Shown one piece after another: positions 55,922-64,000 of a DNA stretch of 64,000 nt. Both the position numbers and the translations under genes were made by a program. Position 1 is the stretch's first letter. Every line of letters begins with the position of its first letter. The notes below the pieces were generated by a model. That model worked only from the letters and a program-made list of their open reading frames with translations, had not been told where the DNA came from and ran no database searches. Source of the stretch: Bacteroidales bacterium KA00344 (GTDB lineage Bacteria; Bacteroidota; Bacteroidia; Bacteroidales; Bacteroidaceae). The stretch is from NCBI GenBank assembly GCA_001552765.1, contig KQ959373.1:1-64000 (forward strand), written 5' to 3'.

Positions 55922-57907
55922 ATGAAGATATTAAGACGAGGCGCACTGTTGCTGCTAAAGCCTATCATGAGAAACAGCATCTTCTTCGTGACGATGTATG
56001 TGCTGGGTATGCTGTGCGCCATACTGACCCTGCCCAACCATCAAGGGGCCGCCCTCTATGAGAATATCTATCTTGAATTGTTCCTGGCCGACTATCTGGC
56101 CTGTATCGTGCTCTCGCTCTTTCCCCGAAAGATACGCTGTTGGGTGAGGCGACTGTTCTACATCGTACTCTATGCAGTTGCCATCGTCGATGTCTATTGT
56201 TTTTGGAAATTCGCCTCCACCCTCACCCCCACGATGTTGATGCTTGTGGGCGAGACCGATAGCCGCGAAGCAGGCGAGTTTCTGCGATCGTATTTTTCCA
56301 CCGATATTCTGTTTTCGCCCCTGATATGGATATTCCTGCTCATCCTGATTCATGTCGGATGGGCTATCCGTCGATATTTTTTCCATCTGCCAAACCGTAA
56401 CACACGTGCTGCGATACGAGCTTGGCTCACCGCACTCGATGCCAAAGCCACCAAATGGAAACTTGACTACGTAGGCGGAGCGATGGTGGCTGTGCTGCTC
56501 GCCCTGAGCATCCACGCCAGCCGACACAACATGAAAGAAACCGTCCGGCTGATGACCGCCGATACAATCGGCACCGTAGAACATCTGCTCACCGAGAAAG
56601 ATCATGCCGTGCTCTATCTGCCCATCTATCGCCTGGCCTTCAGTTTATACAGCAACTCTCTGGCCAACAAACAGATAACCCGATGCATCGCCGCAGCAAA
56701 ATCGGCGGTGGTGGACTCGTGCTCGTATCGCTCTCCTCAAATCGTTCTCATCATCGGCGAAAGCTTCGGCAAACACCATTCACAGCAATACGGCTACAGA
56801 CTGAAGACCACGCCCAGACAAGTGAAGCGTGAGGCGAGCGGACTGCTCACCAAATTCAGTGACGTCGTGAGTTGCTGGAACCTCACAAGCTTCGTATTCA
56901 AGAATTTTCTTTCGATGCACGTTGTGGGCCAGCGGGGCGAGTGGTGCGACTACCCGCTGTTTCCGGATCTGTTTCGAAAAGCGGGTTATCACGTAAGTTT
57001 CCTCACCAATCAGTTTCTGCCCAAGCCCAAAGAAGCCGTCTACGATTTCTCAGGAGGATTTTTTCTGAACAACCCCACGCTGAGTGAGATGCTGTTTGAC
57101 ACCCGAAACGACCGGACACACCAGTTTGACGAAGGACTCTTGGAAGATTATGACCACTTTGTGAAGACAGGCGAAATCAAGCCGGAGAAACACAATTTAG
57201 TGATGTTCCACCTCATTGGACAACACGTGAGTTACCGCACACGATGCCCACGCGAACAACGTGTATTTACGGCCGACGACTACAAGGAGGCGCGACCGGA
57301 CATCAGCATCCGAAAACGGGAGATGGTAGCCGATTACGACAATGCCGTGTACTACAACGACTCCATCGTAGACGCTATTATCAGGAAGTTTGAAAACGAC
57401 GAGGCCATTATCATCTACATGCCCGATCATGGCGAAGAATGTTATGAGCCGGGCCGCAACTTCATCTGCAGAAACCATAGTGCCGACATCGACGAGCTGT
57501 TGGCAAAATACGAATTTGAAGTGCCCTTCTGGATATACTGCTCACACCGATACGCCACGAAGCATCCCAGAGTATTCAAAGCCATAAAAGACGCTAAGGA
57601 CAAACGGTTTATGACCGACGCGCTACCCCACATGCTGGTGTGGCTCGCCGGCATATCGACCGGTCAATATCGTGCGGAATACAATCTCCTCTCGCCCGAC
57701 TACGACGAAATGAGACCCCGAATACTGAAGAATACAACGGATTACGACAAGATAAAACGGCAGCCGAAACCGATTCCCAATTATCCGACCAATCCAACCG
57801 GCCAAACCAATCAGACTAGTCCGAGAAATCAAACCGGTCGGGCAAGTCAGGCTTACCTGCCCCATTCTCATCATTCCCAACCCTCCAAGCTATGGAATAC
57901 AAAATGA
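55922..57907 (+). CDS. Sulfatase-fold phosphoethanolamine transferase-like protein
   Basis: A 661-residue inner-membrane enzyme. Four or five membrane helices fill the first 165 residues; the periplasmic sulfatase-like domain begins at about 278 (QIVLIIGESFGKHHSQQYGY), has a candidate nucleophile threonine in SCWNLTSFVFKNF, and metal ligands near IIYMPDHGEECYE. EptA/LTA-synthase relatives move phosphoethanolamine or glycerol phosphate from phospholipid to lipid A or glycans. The last 45 residues are low-complexity (PTNPTGQTNQTSPRNQTGRA), encoded by degenerate repeats. First gene of the operon. Confidence 0.87.
   Translation: MKILRRGALLLLKPIMRNSIFFVTMYVLGMLCAILTLPNHQGAALYENIYLELFLADYLACIVLSLFPRKIRCWVRRLFYIVLYAVAIVDVYCFWKFASTLTPTMLMLVGETDSREAGEFLRSYFSTDILFSPLIWIFLLILIHVGWAIRRYFFHLPNRNTRAAIRAWLTALDAKATKWKLDYVGGAMVAVLLALSIHASRHNMKETVRLMTADTIGTVEHLLTEKDHAVLYLPIYRLAFSLYSNSLANKQITRCIAAAKSAVVDSCSYRSPQIVLIIGESFGKHHSQQYGYRLKTTPRQVKREASGLLTKFSDVVSCWNLTSFVFKNFLSMHVVGQRGEWCDYPLFPDLFRKAGYHVSFLTNQFLPKPKEAVYDFSGGFFLNNPTLSEMLFDTRNDRTHQFDEGLLEDYDHFVKTGEIKPEKHNLVMFHLIGQHVSYRTRCPREQRVFTADDYKEARPDISIRKREMVADYDNAVYYNDSIVDAIIRKFENDEAIIIYMPDHGEECYEPGRNFICRNHSADIDELLAKYEFEVPFWIYCSHRYATKHPRVFKAIKDAKDKRFMTDALPHMLVWLAGISTGQYRAEYNLLSPDYDEMRPRILKNTTDYDKIKRQPKPIPNYPTNPTGQTNQTSPRNQTGRASQAYLPHSHHSQPSKLWNTK
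57770..57880. repeat. Degenerate short repeats translated as the transferase tail
   Basis: The DNA is built of drifting words such as CCGACCAATC, AACCGGCC, AACCAATCAGAC, AAACCGGTCGGG. The style matches 17990-18085 read on the other strand. Here it lies inside an open frame and supplies the C-terminus of the transferase. Confidence 0.5.
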
Positions 57908-59094
57908 ATATCGAACTTTTGTCACGAGCCGAGTGTAATGTGCTGCGAGGCCTGGCCATCATAGGCATCTTCCTGCACAATTATTGTCATTGGATCGGCC
58001 CTGTGGTGAAAGAAAATGAATACCAGTTTTTCCAACGCCATGCCACCGCCTTCGCGCAGGCCATGAGCAGTCCGGACCTGTTGTGGCCCATGCATATCGT
58101 GTCGTTTTTCGGCCACTACGGCGTGCCAATCTTTCTGTTTCTCAGTGCGTATGGGTTGGAACGCAAATACAACAACCCCGTTTTCGGCAATGCTTCGCCC
58201 AACTCCTCGTCAAGGGGAGAAACACTATCGGAAGAAGAAAAGACTCCGCGCACGCACACCCTGCACACCGGCCAAGACGTGGGCATTTGGGCGTTCATCT
58301 GCAAACATTTTGTCAAGCTGTTCAGACTGATGATTACAGGATTCGTCTGCTTTATCGTCGTCGATGCCGTGACGCCCGGAAGCTGGCATTACAACGTGAC
58401 GCAAATTGTGGCGCAACTGGGTATGTTCAACAACCTTCTGCCCCACCCCGACCAAAATATATGGCCCGGTCCGTATTGGTTTTTCGGTTTGATGATGCAG
58501 CTGTACATTGTTTACAGACTGCTGCTCTATCGCCGACACTGGGGCTGGACGGTCGGTCTGATGGTCATTTGTCTGGGCATTCAGTTTTTTTTAGGACCTG
58601 AAAGTGAAGCCATGAATCGTTATCGCTACAATTTCATGGGCGGAATGGTGCCCTTTGGCATGGGCCTGCTGTTTGCCCGCTACGGCGAACGCATCATCCT
58701 CGTAAGGCTCGGAACGGCAGCGATGTGGATGTCGCTTTTTGTCACCTCGTGTCTGATTGTCAGCATGAGCTATAGCTTTTGGTGGTGGAATGTCATTCCC
58801 CTGCTCATTTGTGTGGCCGGTGTCTACTTTGTAAAGGCTGTTCAAACACTGACCTCAAACCCCATGGGCACAACGCTGTGGAAAGTGTTGGAATGGGTTG
58901 GAGGCATTTCCGGTGCCTTGTTTGTGATTCATCCCGTGTTGCGGAAAGTGTTTTTCCCCATCTCGCGACGCGGTGACTACTATACGGGCTTGCTGCTTTA
59001 CGTCATTGCATCGGTAGGAGCCGCATACCTGATACATCGGATTACCCTCCAATGGAAAGCCGAAAAGGCAGATGCCAAACGCACTAAAGAGTGA
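57904..59094 (+). CDS. Acyltransferase-3 family membrane protein (first copy)
   Basis: A 396-residue integral membrane acyltransferase, start chosen at the ATG that overlaps the upstream stop (ATGA); a start four codons earlier is possible. About ten helices; the N-terminal NVLRGLAIIGIFLHNYCHW holds the Arg and catalytic His of the family. Between helices at about residues 90-125 is a hydrophilic insert (NASPNSSSRGETLSEEEKTP) richer in Ser and charged residues than the rest. Such enzymes O-acetylate or O-acylate surface sugars or lipids. Confidence 0.88.
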   Translation: MNIELLSRAECNVLRGLAIIGIFLHNYCHWIGPVVKENEYQFFQRHATAFAQAMSSPDLLWPMHIVSFFGHYGVPIFLFLSAYGLERKYNNPVFGNASPNSSSRGETLSEEEKTPRTHTLHTGQDVGIWAFICKHFVKLFRLMITGFVCFIVVDAVTPGSWHYNVTQIVAQLGMFNNLLPHPDQNIWPGPYWFFGLMMQLYIVYRLLLYRRHWGWTVGLMVICLGIQFFLGPESEAMNRYRYNFMGGMVPFGMGLLFARYGERIILVRLGTAAMWMSLFVTSCLIVSMSYSFWWWNVIPLLICVAGVYFVKAVQTLTSNPMGTTLWKVLEWVGGISGALFVIHPVLRKVFFPISRRGDYYTGLLLYVIASVGAAYLIHRITLQWKAEKADAKRTKE

Positions 59095-59149
59095 CAGGGA
59101 GAGGAAAACAAGGCTCATAAAAGACAACCGGAGAACATCAAGAAGGTAA

Positions 59150-60202
59150 ATGGAGCAACACGAGAAATATCCCAACATCAATGCTCAGCTTCCTCAAGCG
59201 GACGCGGAGCGGATGAACTTGTCCTCCATCAGCACCTATCGCACTGAGCTAATGGGGCTTGCCATGCTTTTTATCGTGCTGTTCCATGTTCCGTTATCGC
59301 GTTGGGACTCATTCTTCGGACTGCGTCGCATGGGCAACATCGGGGTAGATATGTTTTTGTTTCTCAGCGGTGTGGGGTTATGGTTTTCATGGATGAGACA
59401 CCCGGACTGGAAACGATTCATCACCCACCGTTACCTGCGCGTCTACCCGGCATGGCTCATCATGGCCAGCCTTTATTACATCCCACGCTTTCGGGGTGGC
59501 GACATCATGGCATGGATAGACCTTATCGGCGACATCACCATCAACTGGGATTTCTGGCTCAACGACGAACTGACATTCTGGTACATTCCTGCCATCATGA
59601 TGCTCTATCTCTTTGCGCCGGCCTACATGCATCTCATCCGGAAACACGCGGTCTGTCGCTGGCTGCCCGTGATGATGATCATGTGGTGCGTGGCGGTGCA
59701 GTGGGTGGGACCTATTCACGACACAGTGGGGCATATCGAGATTTTCTGGAGCCGCGTGCCGATATTCTTTATAGGCATCAACATGGGTGAACAGGTGCGC
59801 AGAAAACAGTCGATAGACAATGCGGGGATGAGAATGGTGGTGCTGATGTTTGTCTTAGGACTGGGAACGTGTGTCTATCTGGAGCAGATGAAACACGGCA
59901 AATTCCCACTGTTCATCGAGCGTATGTTGTACATTCCGCTCACCCTGACCGCTATTCTCATCATCAACAAGCTGCTCGGTCACCTCTCCGAAAGAGTAAG
60001 ATGGGCATTGAGATTTATCGGTCTCATCAGTCTGGAATTCTATCTCATCCATGTTCATTTCGTGCTCAACTTCCTACCGAAATCATGGAGCTACTGGCCC
60101 ACGTTTATAGTGTGCTTTGTCGCTACCCTGCCTTTGGCATGGCTGCTGAACAAAATCGCCGGCCACATATCGGCTCGGTTGTCTAAACTGTTACCCGAAT
60201 GA
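59150..60202 (+). CDS. Acyltransferase-3 family membrane protein (second copy)
   Basis: A 350-residue relative of the gene before it, with the family start YRTELMGLAMLFIVLFHVPL, RRMGNIGVDMFLFLSGVGLWFS and RFITHRYLRVYPAWL, and about ten helices. It has no insert like that of the first copy and the two are clearly different in sequence, so it is not a recent duplication. It lies 55 bases after the first copy and overlaps the UbiA-type gene by four bases. Confidence 0.9.
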   Translation: MEQHEKYPNINAQLPQADAERMNLSSISTYRTELMGLAMLFIVLFHVPLSRWDSFFGLRRMGNIGVDMFLFLSGVGLWFSWMRHPDWKRFITHRYLRVYPAWLIMASLYYIPRFRGGDIMAWIDLIGDITINWDFWLNDELTFWYIPAIMMLYLFAPAYMHLIRKHAVCRWLPVMMIMWCVAVQWVGPIHDTVGHIEIFWSRVPIFFIGINMGEQVRRKQSIDNAGMRMVVLMFVLGLGTCVYLEQMKHGKFPLFIERMLYIPLTLTAILIINKLLGHLSERVRWALRFIGLISLEFYLIHVHFVLNFLPKSWSYWPTFIVCFVATLPLAWLLNKIAGHISARLSKLLPE

Positions 60203-61119
60203 AAAATTTGATAAAACTTATACGCCCCACACAGTGGATAAAAAACCTGTTTGTTTTTGGCCCCATTGTCTTTGGCGGAGCACTGCTCAACGGTCATGCC
60301 ATGCTTGCCGGGCTTATCACGTTTGTAGCTTTCAGCTTCGCGGCCTCGAGCATTTACTGTTTCAACGACATTATTGACGTGATCGACGACCGCCGTCATC
60401 CGGAAAAGAAAGAGCGTCCGATTGCTTCAGGAGCGGTGACTGTGGCGCAGGCATACGGCCTGATGTTGCTGTTGCTCGTGCTGTCCATGGCCTGTATGCC
60501 CCTGCTGACATGGGCAGACTGGACCAACTCGTCGTGGGAGGCTTTCAGTCCGAATGATATTTCCAAGGTGTTTGCCGTAATTCTGTGCTACTGGTTGCTC
60601 AACCTGGCTTACTGTCTGAAGCTGAAGCAGTATGCCATCATCGATGTCTGCGTCGTGGCTTTCGGCTTTGTGCTTCGATTGTTGGCCGGCGGACTGGCTA
60701 CGGGCATTGCTCTGAGCAAGTGGATTGTGCTCATGACCTTCCTGATTACATTGTTTATGAGCTTTGCCAAACGGCGCGACGACGTGATCCGTATGGAGGC
60801 TACGGGCGAAGCGCCACGCAAGAACACCATTCACTATAACACCACTTTCATCAATCAGGCCATCACCATCACGGCCGGAGTGACCTTTGTCTGCTACATC
60901 ATGTACACCGTAAGCCCGGAGGTTATCGCCCAATTCAACAATGAATACTTGTATCTTACAAGTGTGTTTGTGCTAGTCGGACTGCTGCGGTACATTCAGA
61001 TTGCAGTAGTAGAAAAGAAGAGCGGAAACCCCACGAAGGTAATCTTGAAAGACCGGTTCATTCAGTTGGTGGTATTAGCATGGTTTGCAGCATTTATGAT
61101 CATTATCTACGGCATATAA
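60199..61119 (+). CDS. UbiA-family polyprenyl-phosphate phosphoribosyltransferase-like protein
   Basis: A 306-residue membrane enzyme with eight or nine helices. The start RPTQWIKNLFVFGPIVFGG and the first Asp-rich motif NDIIDVIDDRRHPEKKERPIASG fit the decaprenyl-phosphate phosphoribosyltransferase branch (DPPR synthase) rather than the menaquinone or heme enzymes; the second motif lies in YAIIDVCVVAFGFVLRLLAGG. DPPR synthases join 5-phosphoribose from PRPP to a polyprenyl phosphate. The two genes after it supply a phosphatase and a GtrA protein, as expected for that route. Confidence 0.85.
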   Translation: MKNLIKLIRPTQWIKNLFVFGPIVFGGALLNGHAMLAGLITFVAFSFAASSIYCFNDIIDVIDDRRHPEKKERPIASGAVTVAQAYGLMLLLLVLSMACMPLLTWADWTNSSWEAFSPNDISKVFAVILCYWLLNLAYCLKLKQYAIIDVCVVAFGFVLRLLAGGLATGIALSKWIVLMTFLITLFMSFAKRRDDVIRMEATGEAPRKNTIHYNTTFINQAITITAGVTFVCYIMYTVSPEVIAQFNNEYLYLTSVFVLVGLLRYIQIAVVEKKSGNPTKVILKDRFIQLVVLAWFAAFMIIIYGI

Positions 61120-61137
61120 AGCCAGTCTGCAAAACGC

Positions 61138-61767
61138 ATGAAAACAAAGGCTTACATATTCGATTTCGACGGCACGCTGACCACCAAAGACACGCTGCTG
61201 GAATTTATAAAATACGGCAGGGGAAGATTGGCACTGCTATGGGGGCTGTTGCTTTACGCCCCATTGCTGGTGTTGATGAAACTTCGTCTCTACCCCAACG
61301 GCAAGGCAAAGCAAAAGGTTTTTGCCCATTTCTTCAAAGGAATGTGTGTGGACGATTTCGACACCCTGTGCCAACGCTTTGCCGATGACAACCGCGCCCG
61401 ACTGCTTCGGCCGAAAGGAGAGGAAACCGTTAAGCAGGCTCTGGAAAGTGGTGCGATGGTGATGGTGGTGAGTGCAAGCATTGTCGATTGGGTGAAACCG
61501 TTTTTCTCACATTACAAAATGAGCGGCACACCATCTACTACGCATGGAATTTGCATATTGGGAACACAGTTGGAAACGCACAACGGGCATCTCACAGGGC
61601 GATTTTCCACACCCAACTGCTATGGCAGGGAAAAAGTGAGGCGCATCGAGGAGGTTTTACAGAAGCCTCGAACGGATTATGAAATATTGGCCTTCGGCGA
61701 CAGTCGGGGCGACAAAGAAATGTTAAGTTTTGCAGATAAGGGATATTATCAACCGTTTAGACACTGA
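61138..61767 (+). CDS. HAD-IB family phosphatase
   Basis: A 209-residue haloacid dehalogenase-type phosphatase: motif I FDFDGTLTTKDT at residues 7-18, motif II MVVSASIVDWV, the lysine of NCYGREKVRRIEEV, and motif IV FGDSRGDKEML. A hydrophobic stretch at about 33-48 (LALLWGLLLYAPLLVLMKL) may hold it at the membrane. Next to a DPPR synthase-like gene, it could remove the 5-phosphate from polyprenyl-phosphoryl-5-phosphoribose. It overlaps the GtrA gene by 38 bases. Confidence 0.88.
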   Translation: MKTKAYIFDFDGTLTTKDTLLEFIKYGRGRLALLWGLLLYAPLLVLMKLRLYPNGKAKQKVFAHFFKGMCVDDFDTLCQRFADDNRARLLRPKGEETVKQALESGAMVMVVSASIVDWVKPFFSHYKMSGTPSTTHGICILGTQLETHNGHLTGRFSTPNCYGREKVRRIEEVLQKPRTDYEILAFGDSRGDKEMLSFADKGYYQPFRH

Positions 61768-62134
61768 CAAACGGCAGAAATTGGGCGAGATAATCCGCTT
61801 CGGAGCCGTAGGAGCGGCAGCCACATTGATACAATATGGCGTGTATCTGCTGCTGGTGGGGCATACCCATGTGGCTGTAGCCAACACGGTGGGGTATATC
61901 GTCAGCTTCGTCTTCAACTTTTATGCCAGCACCCGTTTCACCTTTCGTGTCAAGGCAACCGCCATGCGCGGGGCAGGCTTCATACTGAGTCATGTGGTGA
62001 ATTATCTGTTGCAGATGGGCACATTGGCCTTATTTATAGGTATAGGCGTATCGAAAAACCTTGCTCCAATCCCTATGTTCTGCATCTGTGTGCCCGTGAA
62101 TTTCATGCTGGTGAGGTATTTTTTGAAACACTGA
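61730..62134 (+). CDS. GtrA family membrane protein
   Basis: A 134-residue protein with four membrane helices and the family pattern IIRFGAVGAAATLIQYGVYL, VANTVGYIVSFVFNFYASTRFTF and a final VNFMLVRYFLKH. GtrA-type proteins are linked to moving polyprenyl-linked sugars across the membrane or to recruiting glycosyltransferases. The only usable start is TTG at 61730 (a stop precedes it), which makes a 38-base overlap with the HAD gene in another frame. Last gene of the operon. Confidence 0.88.
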   Translation: MQIRDIINRLDTDKRQKLGEIIRFGAVGAAATLIQYGVYLLLVGHTHVAVANTVGYIVSFVFNFYASTRFTFRVKATAMRGAGFILSHVVNYLLQMGTLALFIGIGVSKNLAPIPMFCICVPVNFMLVRYFLKH

Positions 62135-62177
62135 CAAGGCCTAATTTGTAAACTTTTATACCCTTAAAAGTGCATCT

Positions 62178-62510
62178 TGTTTTCGAGTCATCCAGAGCAA
62201 AAAGGACTATGTTTTTTCGTCAGAATTGGGCCGGGCATCGCCAAAATGCGTAAGGGTGTTGCGATTGGGGCTTTCTCATGACACGATTAGGCCTTATCGA
62301 CTGTATGGAAAAGGCCCAATCGCACTGCGATTACGCTCCTCTCGCCGTGCCGTTCGATACTTAATCGTAGGCGATAAAATAGGAAAACCCAGGCCGGTTT
62401 TTCAAAAACACTGACTATCAGTCATTTACAAAATGCCGCATATTTGGCGTATTTCAAGCGAAGACAAACTTATTTTTAAATACGCGAAAATCAGAGGAAC
62501 TTTTGTTCAT
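62178..62510 (+). repeat. Dispersed intergenic element, copy B
   Basis: The closest relative of copy A at 55229, same orientation, 330 bases, similarity along its length with small gaps. A and B flank the envelope operon as direct repeats, about 6.6 kb apart. The element lacks a shared open frame and terminal inverted repeats that I can see. Confidence 0.8.
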
Positions 62511-62827
62511 ATAATTAACCATTTTAAATTGTTCAATATCTGAATTCGGGATAAGAACGGTATTTTCAGGATAAACTCCCAAGTGCATGAATCTGCTGCC
62601 TCTGTCTTGAAGCAGACAACGACCCGTTCGTCCCTACGTTGTACATGGTTTTGTTTCCAAAAATAAATAGTTGACCATTTCTTTTTGTTAATGAATTCGT
62701 CTCAATAACACAATTAGTCTTCCCAACTTTGTTCTACAGAGCCGCGCTAAGTCCTCTATTGGAGACAAATAAAAAACCTTTCGATAAATTAATGAACACC
62801 CAATTATTTTATGTGAATTACTTTTTG
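62511..62827. other. Region upstream of metG, no gene seen
   Basis: AT-rich, no open frame with family features and no repeat recognised beyond the element at its left edge. Confidence 0.3.
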
Positions 62828-62835
62828 TAATTTTG
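62828..62835 (+). promoter_or_regulatory. Promoter -7 box of metG
   Basis: TAATTTTG followed by CAAC, 27 bases before the metG start; no clear TTTG at the expected distance. Confidence 0.5.
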
Positions 62836-62862
62836 CAACATAACTATTAAAGGTCCGAGAAA

Positions 62863-64000
62863 ATGGAAGATAAGAAATTTAAACGTACTACCGTCACCGC
62901 CGCGCTGCCTTATGCCAATGGCGGTGTGCACATCGGCCACCTGGCAGGTGTATATGTTCCCGCTGACATCTATGTGCGCTATCTTCGCCTGAAAAAGCAG
63001 GAGGTGGTGTTTGTCTGTGGCAGTGATGAACACGGTGTACCCATCACCATACGCGCTAAGAAAGAGGGCATCACGCCACAGGAGGTGTGCGACCGCTACC
63101 ATAAGATGATTAAGGACTCGTTTAAGGAGTTCGGCATCTCGTTCGACATATACAGTCGCACCACGTCGGAGACCCATCATAAGTTTGCTTCCGACTTTTT
63201 CAGGAAATTGTATGATGACGGAAAACTCGTCGAAAAGGAGAGTGAGCAGCTTTATGACGAAGAGGCGCATCAGTTTTTGGCCGACCGTTACATCATGGGA
63301 ACGTGTCCGCATTGCGGTAATCCCAATGCTTACGGCGACCAATGCGAGAAGTGTGGCTCAGACTTAAGTCCTGAAGAGCTGATTGATCCGCACTCTACCA
63401 TCTCCGGTGCAAAACCCATCAAGAAAGTCACAAAGAACTGGTATTTGCCCCTGAACGACTATCAGCAGTGGTTGAAAGCGTGGATTCTCGATGGCCATAA
63501 AGAGTGGCGCTCCAACGTCTACGGCCAATGCAAGAGTTGGCTCGACCTCGATTTGCAGCCCCGTGCCATGACACGCGACCTTGATTGGGGCATCCCCGTG
63601 CCCGTAGAAGGTGCTGACGGCAAGGTGCTCTATGTGTGGTTTGATGCGCCGATAGGCTATATTTCCAACACCAAAGAGCTTTGCGACAGCAATCCTGAGC
63701 AGTGGGGCACATGGCAAAAATGGTGGCAAGACCCCGAAACAAGACTCGTACACTTCATCGGCAAAGACAACATCGTATTCCATTGTCTTATCTTCCCCAC
63801 CATGTTGAAAACCCATGGCGACTACATTTTGCCCGACAACGTACCGGCAAATGAGTTCCTCAATCTGGAAAACAATAAGATTTCCACGAGCAAGAACTGG
63901 GCCGTCTGGCTGCATGAATACCTCCGCGACTTCCCCGATAAGCAGGATGTGCTGCGCTATGTCTTGACCGCCAATGCGCCGGAGACGAAGGACAACAACT
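62863..64000 (+). CDS. metG: Methionyl-tRNA synthetase, N-terminal part
   Basis: Attaches methionine to its tRNA. The window holds the first 379 codons; the gene runs off the end. The start reads [20 protein letters not shown], the HIGH motif is at about residues 23-26 ([10 protein letters not shown]), the zinc knuckle has CPHCG and CEKCG (about 148-165), and the second signature is KISTS at about 339 ([10 protein letters not shown]). These are typical of the long bacterial class. Confidence 0.97.
   Translation, partial: MEDKKFKRTTVTAALPYANGGVHIGHLAGVYVPADIYVRYLRLKKQEVVFVCGSDEHGVPITIRAKKEGITPQEVCDRYHKMIKDSFKEFGISFDIYSRTTSETHHKFASDFFRKLYDDGKLVEKESEQLYDEEAHQFLADRYIMGTCPHCGNPNAYGDQCEKCGSDLSPEELIDPHSTISGAKPIKKVTKNWYLPLNDYQQWLKAWILDGHKEWRSNVYGQCKSWLDLDLQPRAMTRDLDWGIPVPVEGADGKVLYVWFDAPIGYISNTKELCDSNPEQWGTWQKWWQDPETRLVHFIGKDNIVFHCLIFPTMLKTHGDYILPDNVPANEFLNLENNKISTSKNWAVWLHEYLRDFPDKQDVLRYVLTANAPETKDNN

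Noticed and set aside
57904..60202. Two acyltransferase-3 genes as a recent tandem duplication
   Set aside because: The proteins share only family-level motifs and differ in length and loops.

Overview
The window is a chromosomal piece from a member of the Bacteroidales, most likely Prevotellaceae. This rests on a SusC/SusD pair with a hybrid two-component regulator, a sufBCDS cluster, a PspC/PadR pair, a bacterial inositol-phosphate synthase, the Bacteroidetes promoter motif (TTTG, about 20 bases, TAnnTTTG) before many genes, weak Shine-Dalgarno signals, and lipoprotein and exported proteins of Bacteroidetes type. No plasmid, prophage or CRISPR array was seen. About 40 real protein genes, one tRNA and two gene remnants are supported.

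Layout. 0.1-7.4 kb, minus strand: Fe-S assembly genes sufB, a small exported protein, sufC, sufD and sufS, then rnhB and a WYL-type regulator. 7.6-12.5 kb, minus: rimP-nusA-infB, whose promoter is followed by a terminator-like hairpin with a T tract. 13.4-17.7 kb, minus: a PspC envelope protein with its PadR regulator, and an S41 protease. 17.9 kb: tRNA-Asn. 18.9-35.4 kb, plus: a polysaccharide utilization locus (GH2, SusC, SusD, hybrid two-component regulator, double-GH43 protein, GH3), probably for a xylose- or arabinose-rich plant glycan; a broken exported gene and an IS982-type transposase remnant lie inside it. 35.5-54 kb: housekeeping genes (pncB, a DMT transporter, pnp, a thioredoxin-fold lipoprotein lacking its cysteines, a Nudix hydrolase, inositol-phosphate synthase, topA, shikimate kinase, speA, argB, an ECF sigma factor, a PfkB sugar kinase, an M16 peptidase and a nitroreductase). 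55.9-62.1 kb, plus: a tight six-gene envelope operon (sulfatase-fold phosphoethanolamine transferase-like protein, two acyltransferase-3 proteins, UbiA-type prenyl-phosphate transferase, HAD phosphatase, GtrA membrane protein). 62.9 kb to the end: the N-terminal part of metG.

The most interesting candidate system is the envelope operon. The order UbiA-type phosphoribosyltransferase, HAD phosphatase, GtrA protein matches the logic of polyprenyl-phosphate-ribose/arabinose donor synthesis known from mycobacteria, but here it lacks the DprE1/DprE2 epimerase genes and is joined to acyl- and phosphoethanolamine-type transferases. I infer a pentose-based decoration of a surface glycan or lipid.

The intergenic DNA is rich in repeats: heptad AT-rich arrays with GC-rich cores around sufS/sufD and the inositol-phosphate synthase gene, a roughly 330-base dispersed element (two good copies, at least two partial ones), short tandem duplications at gene ends, and degenerate decamer-like repeats, one of which is translated as the tail of a transferase. 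Boundaries and families were judged by eye, without alignment or database searches.
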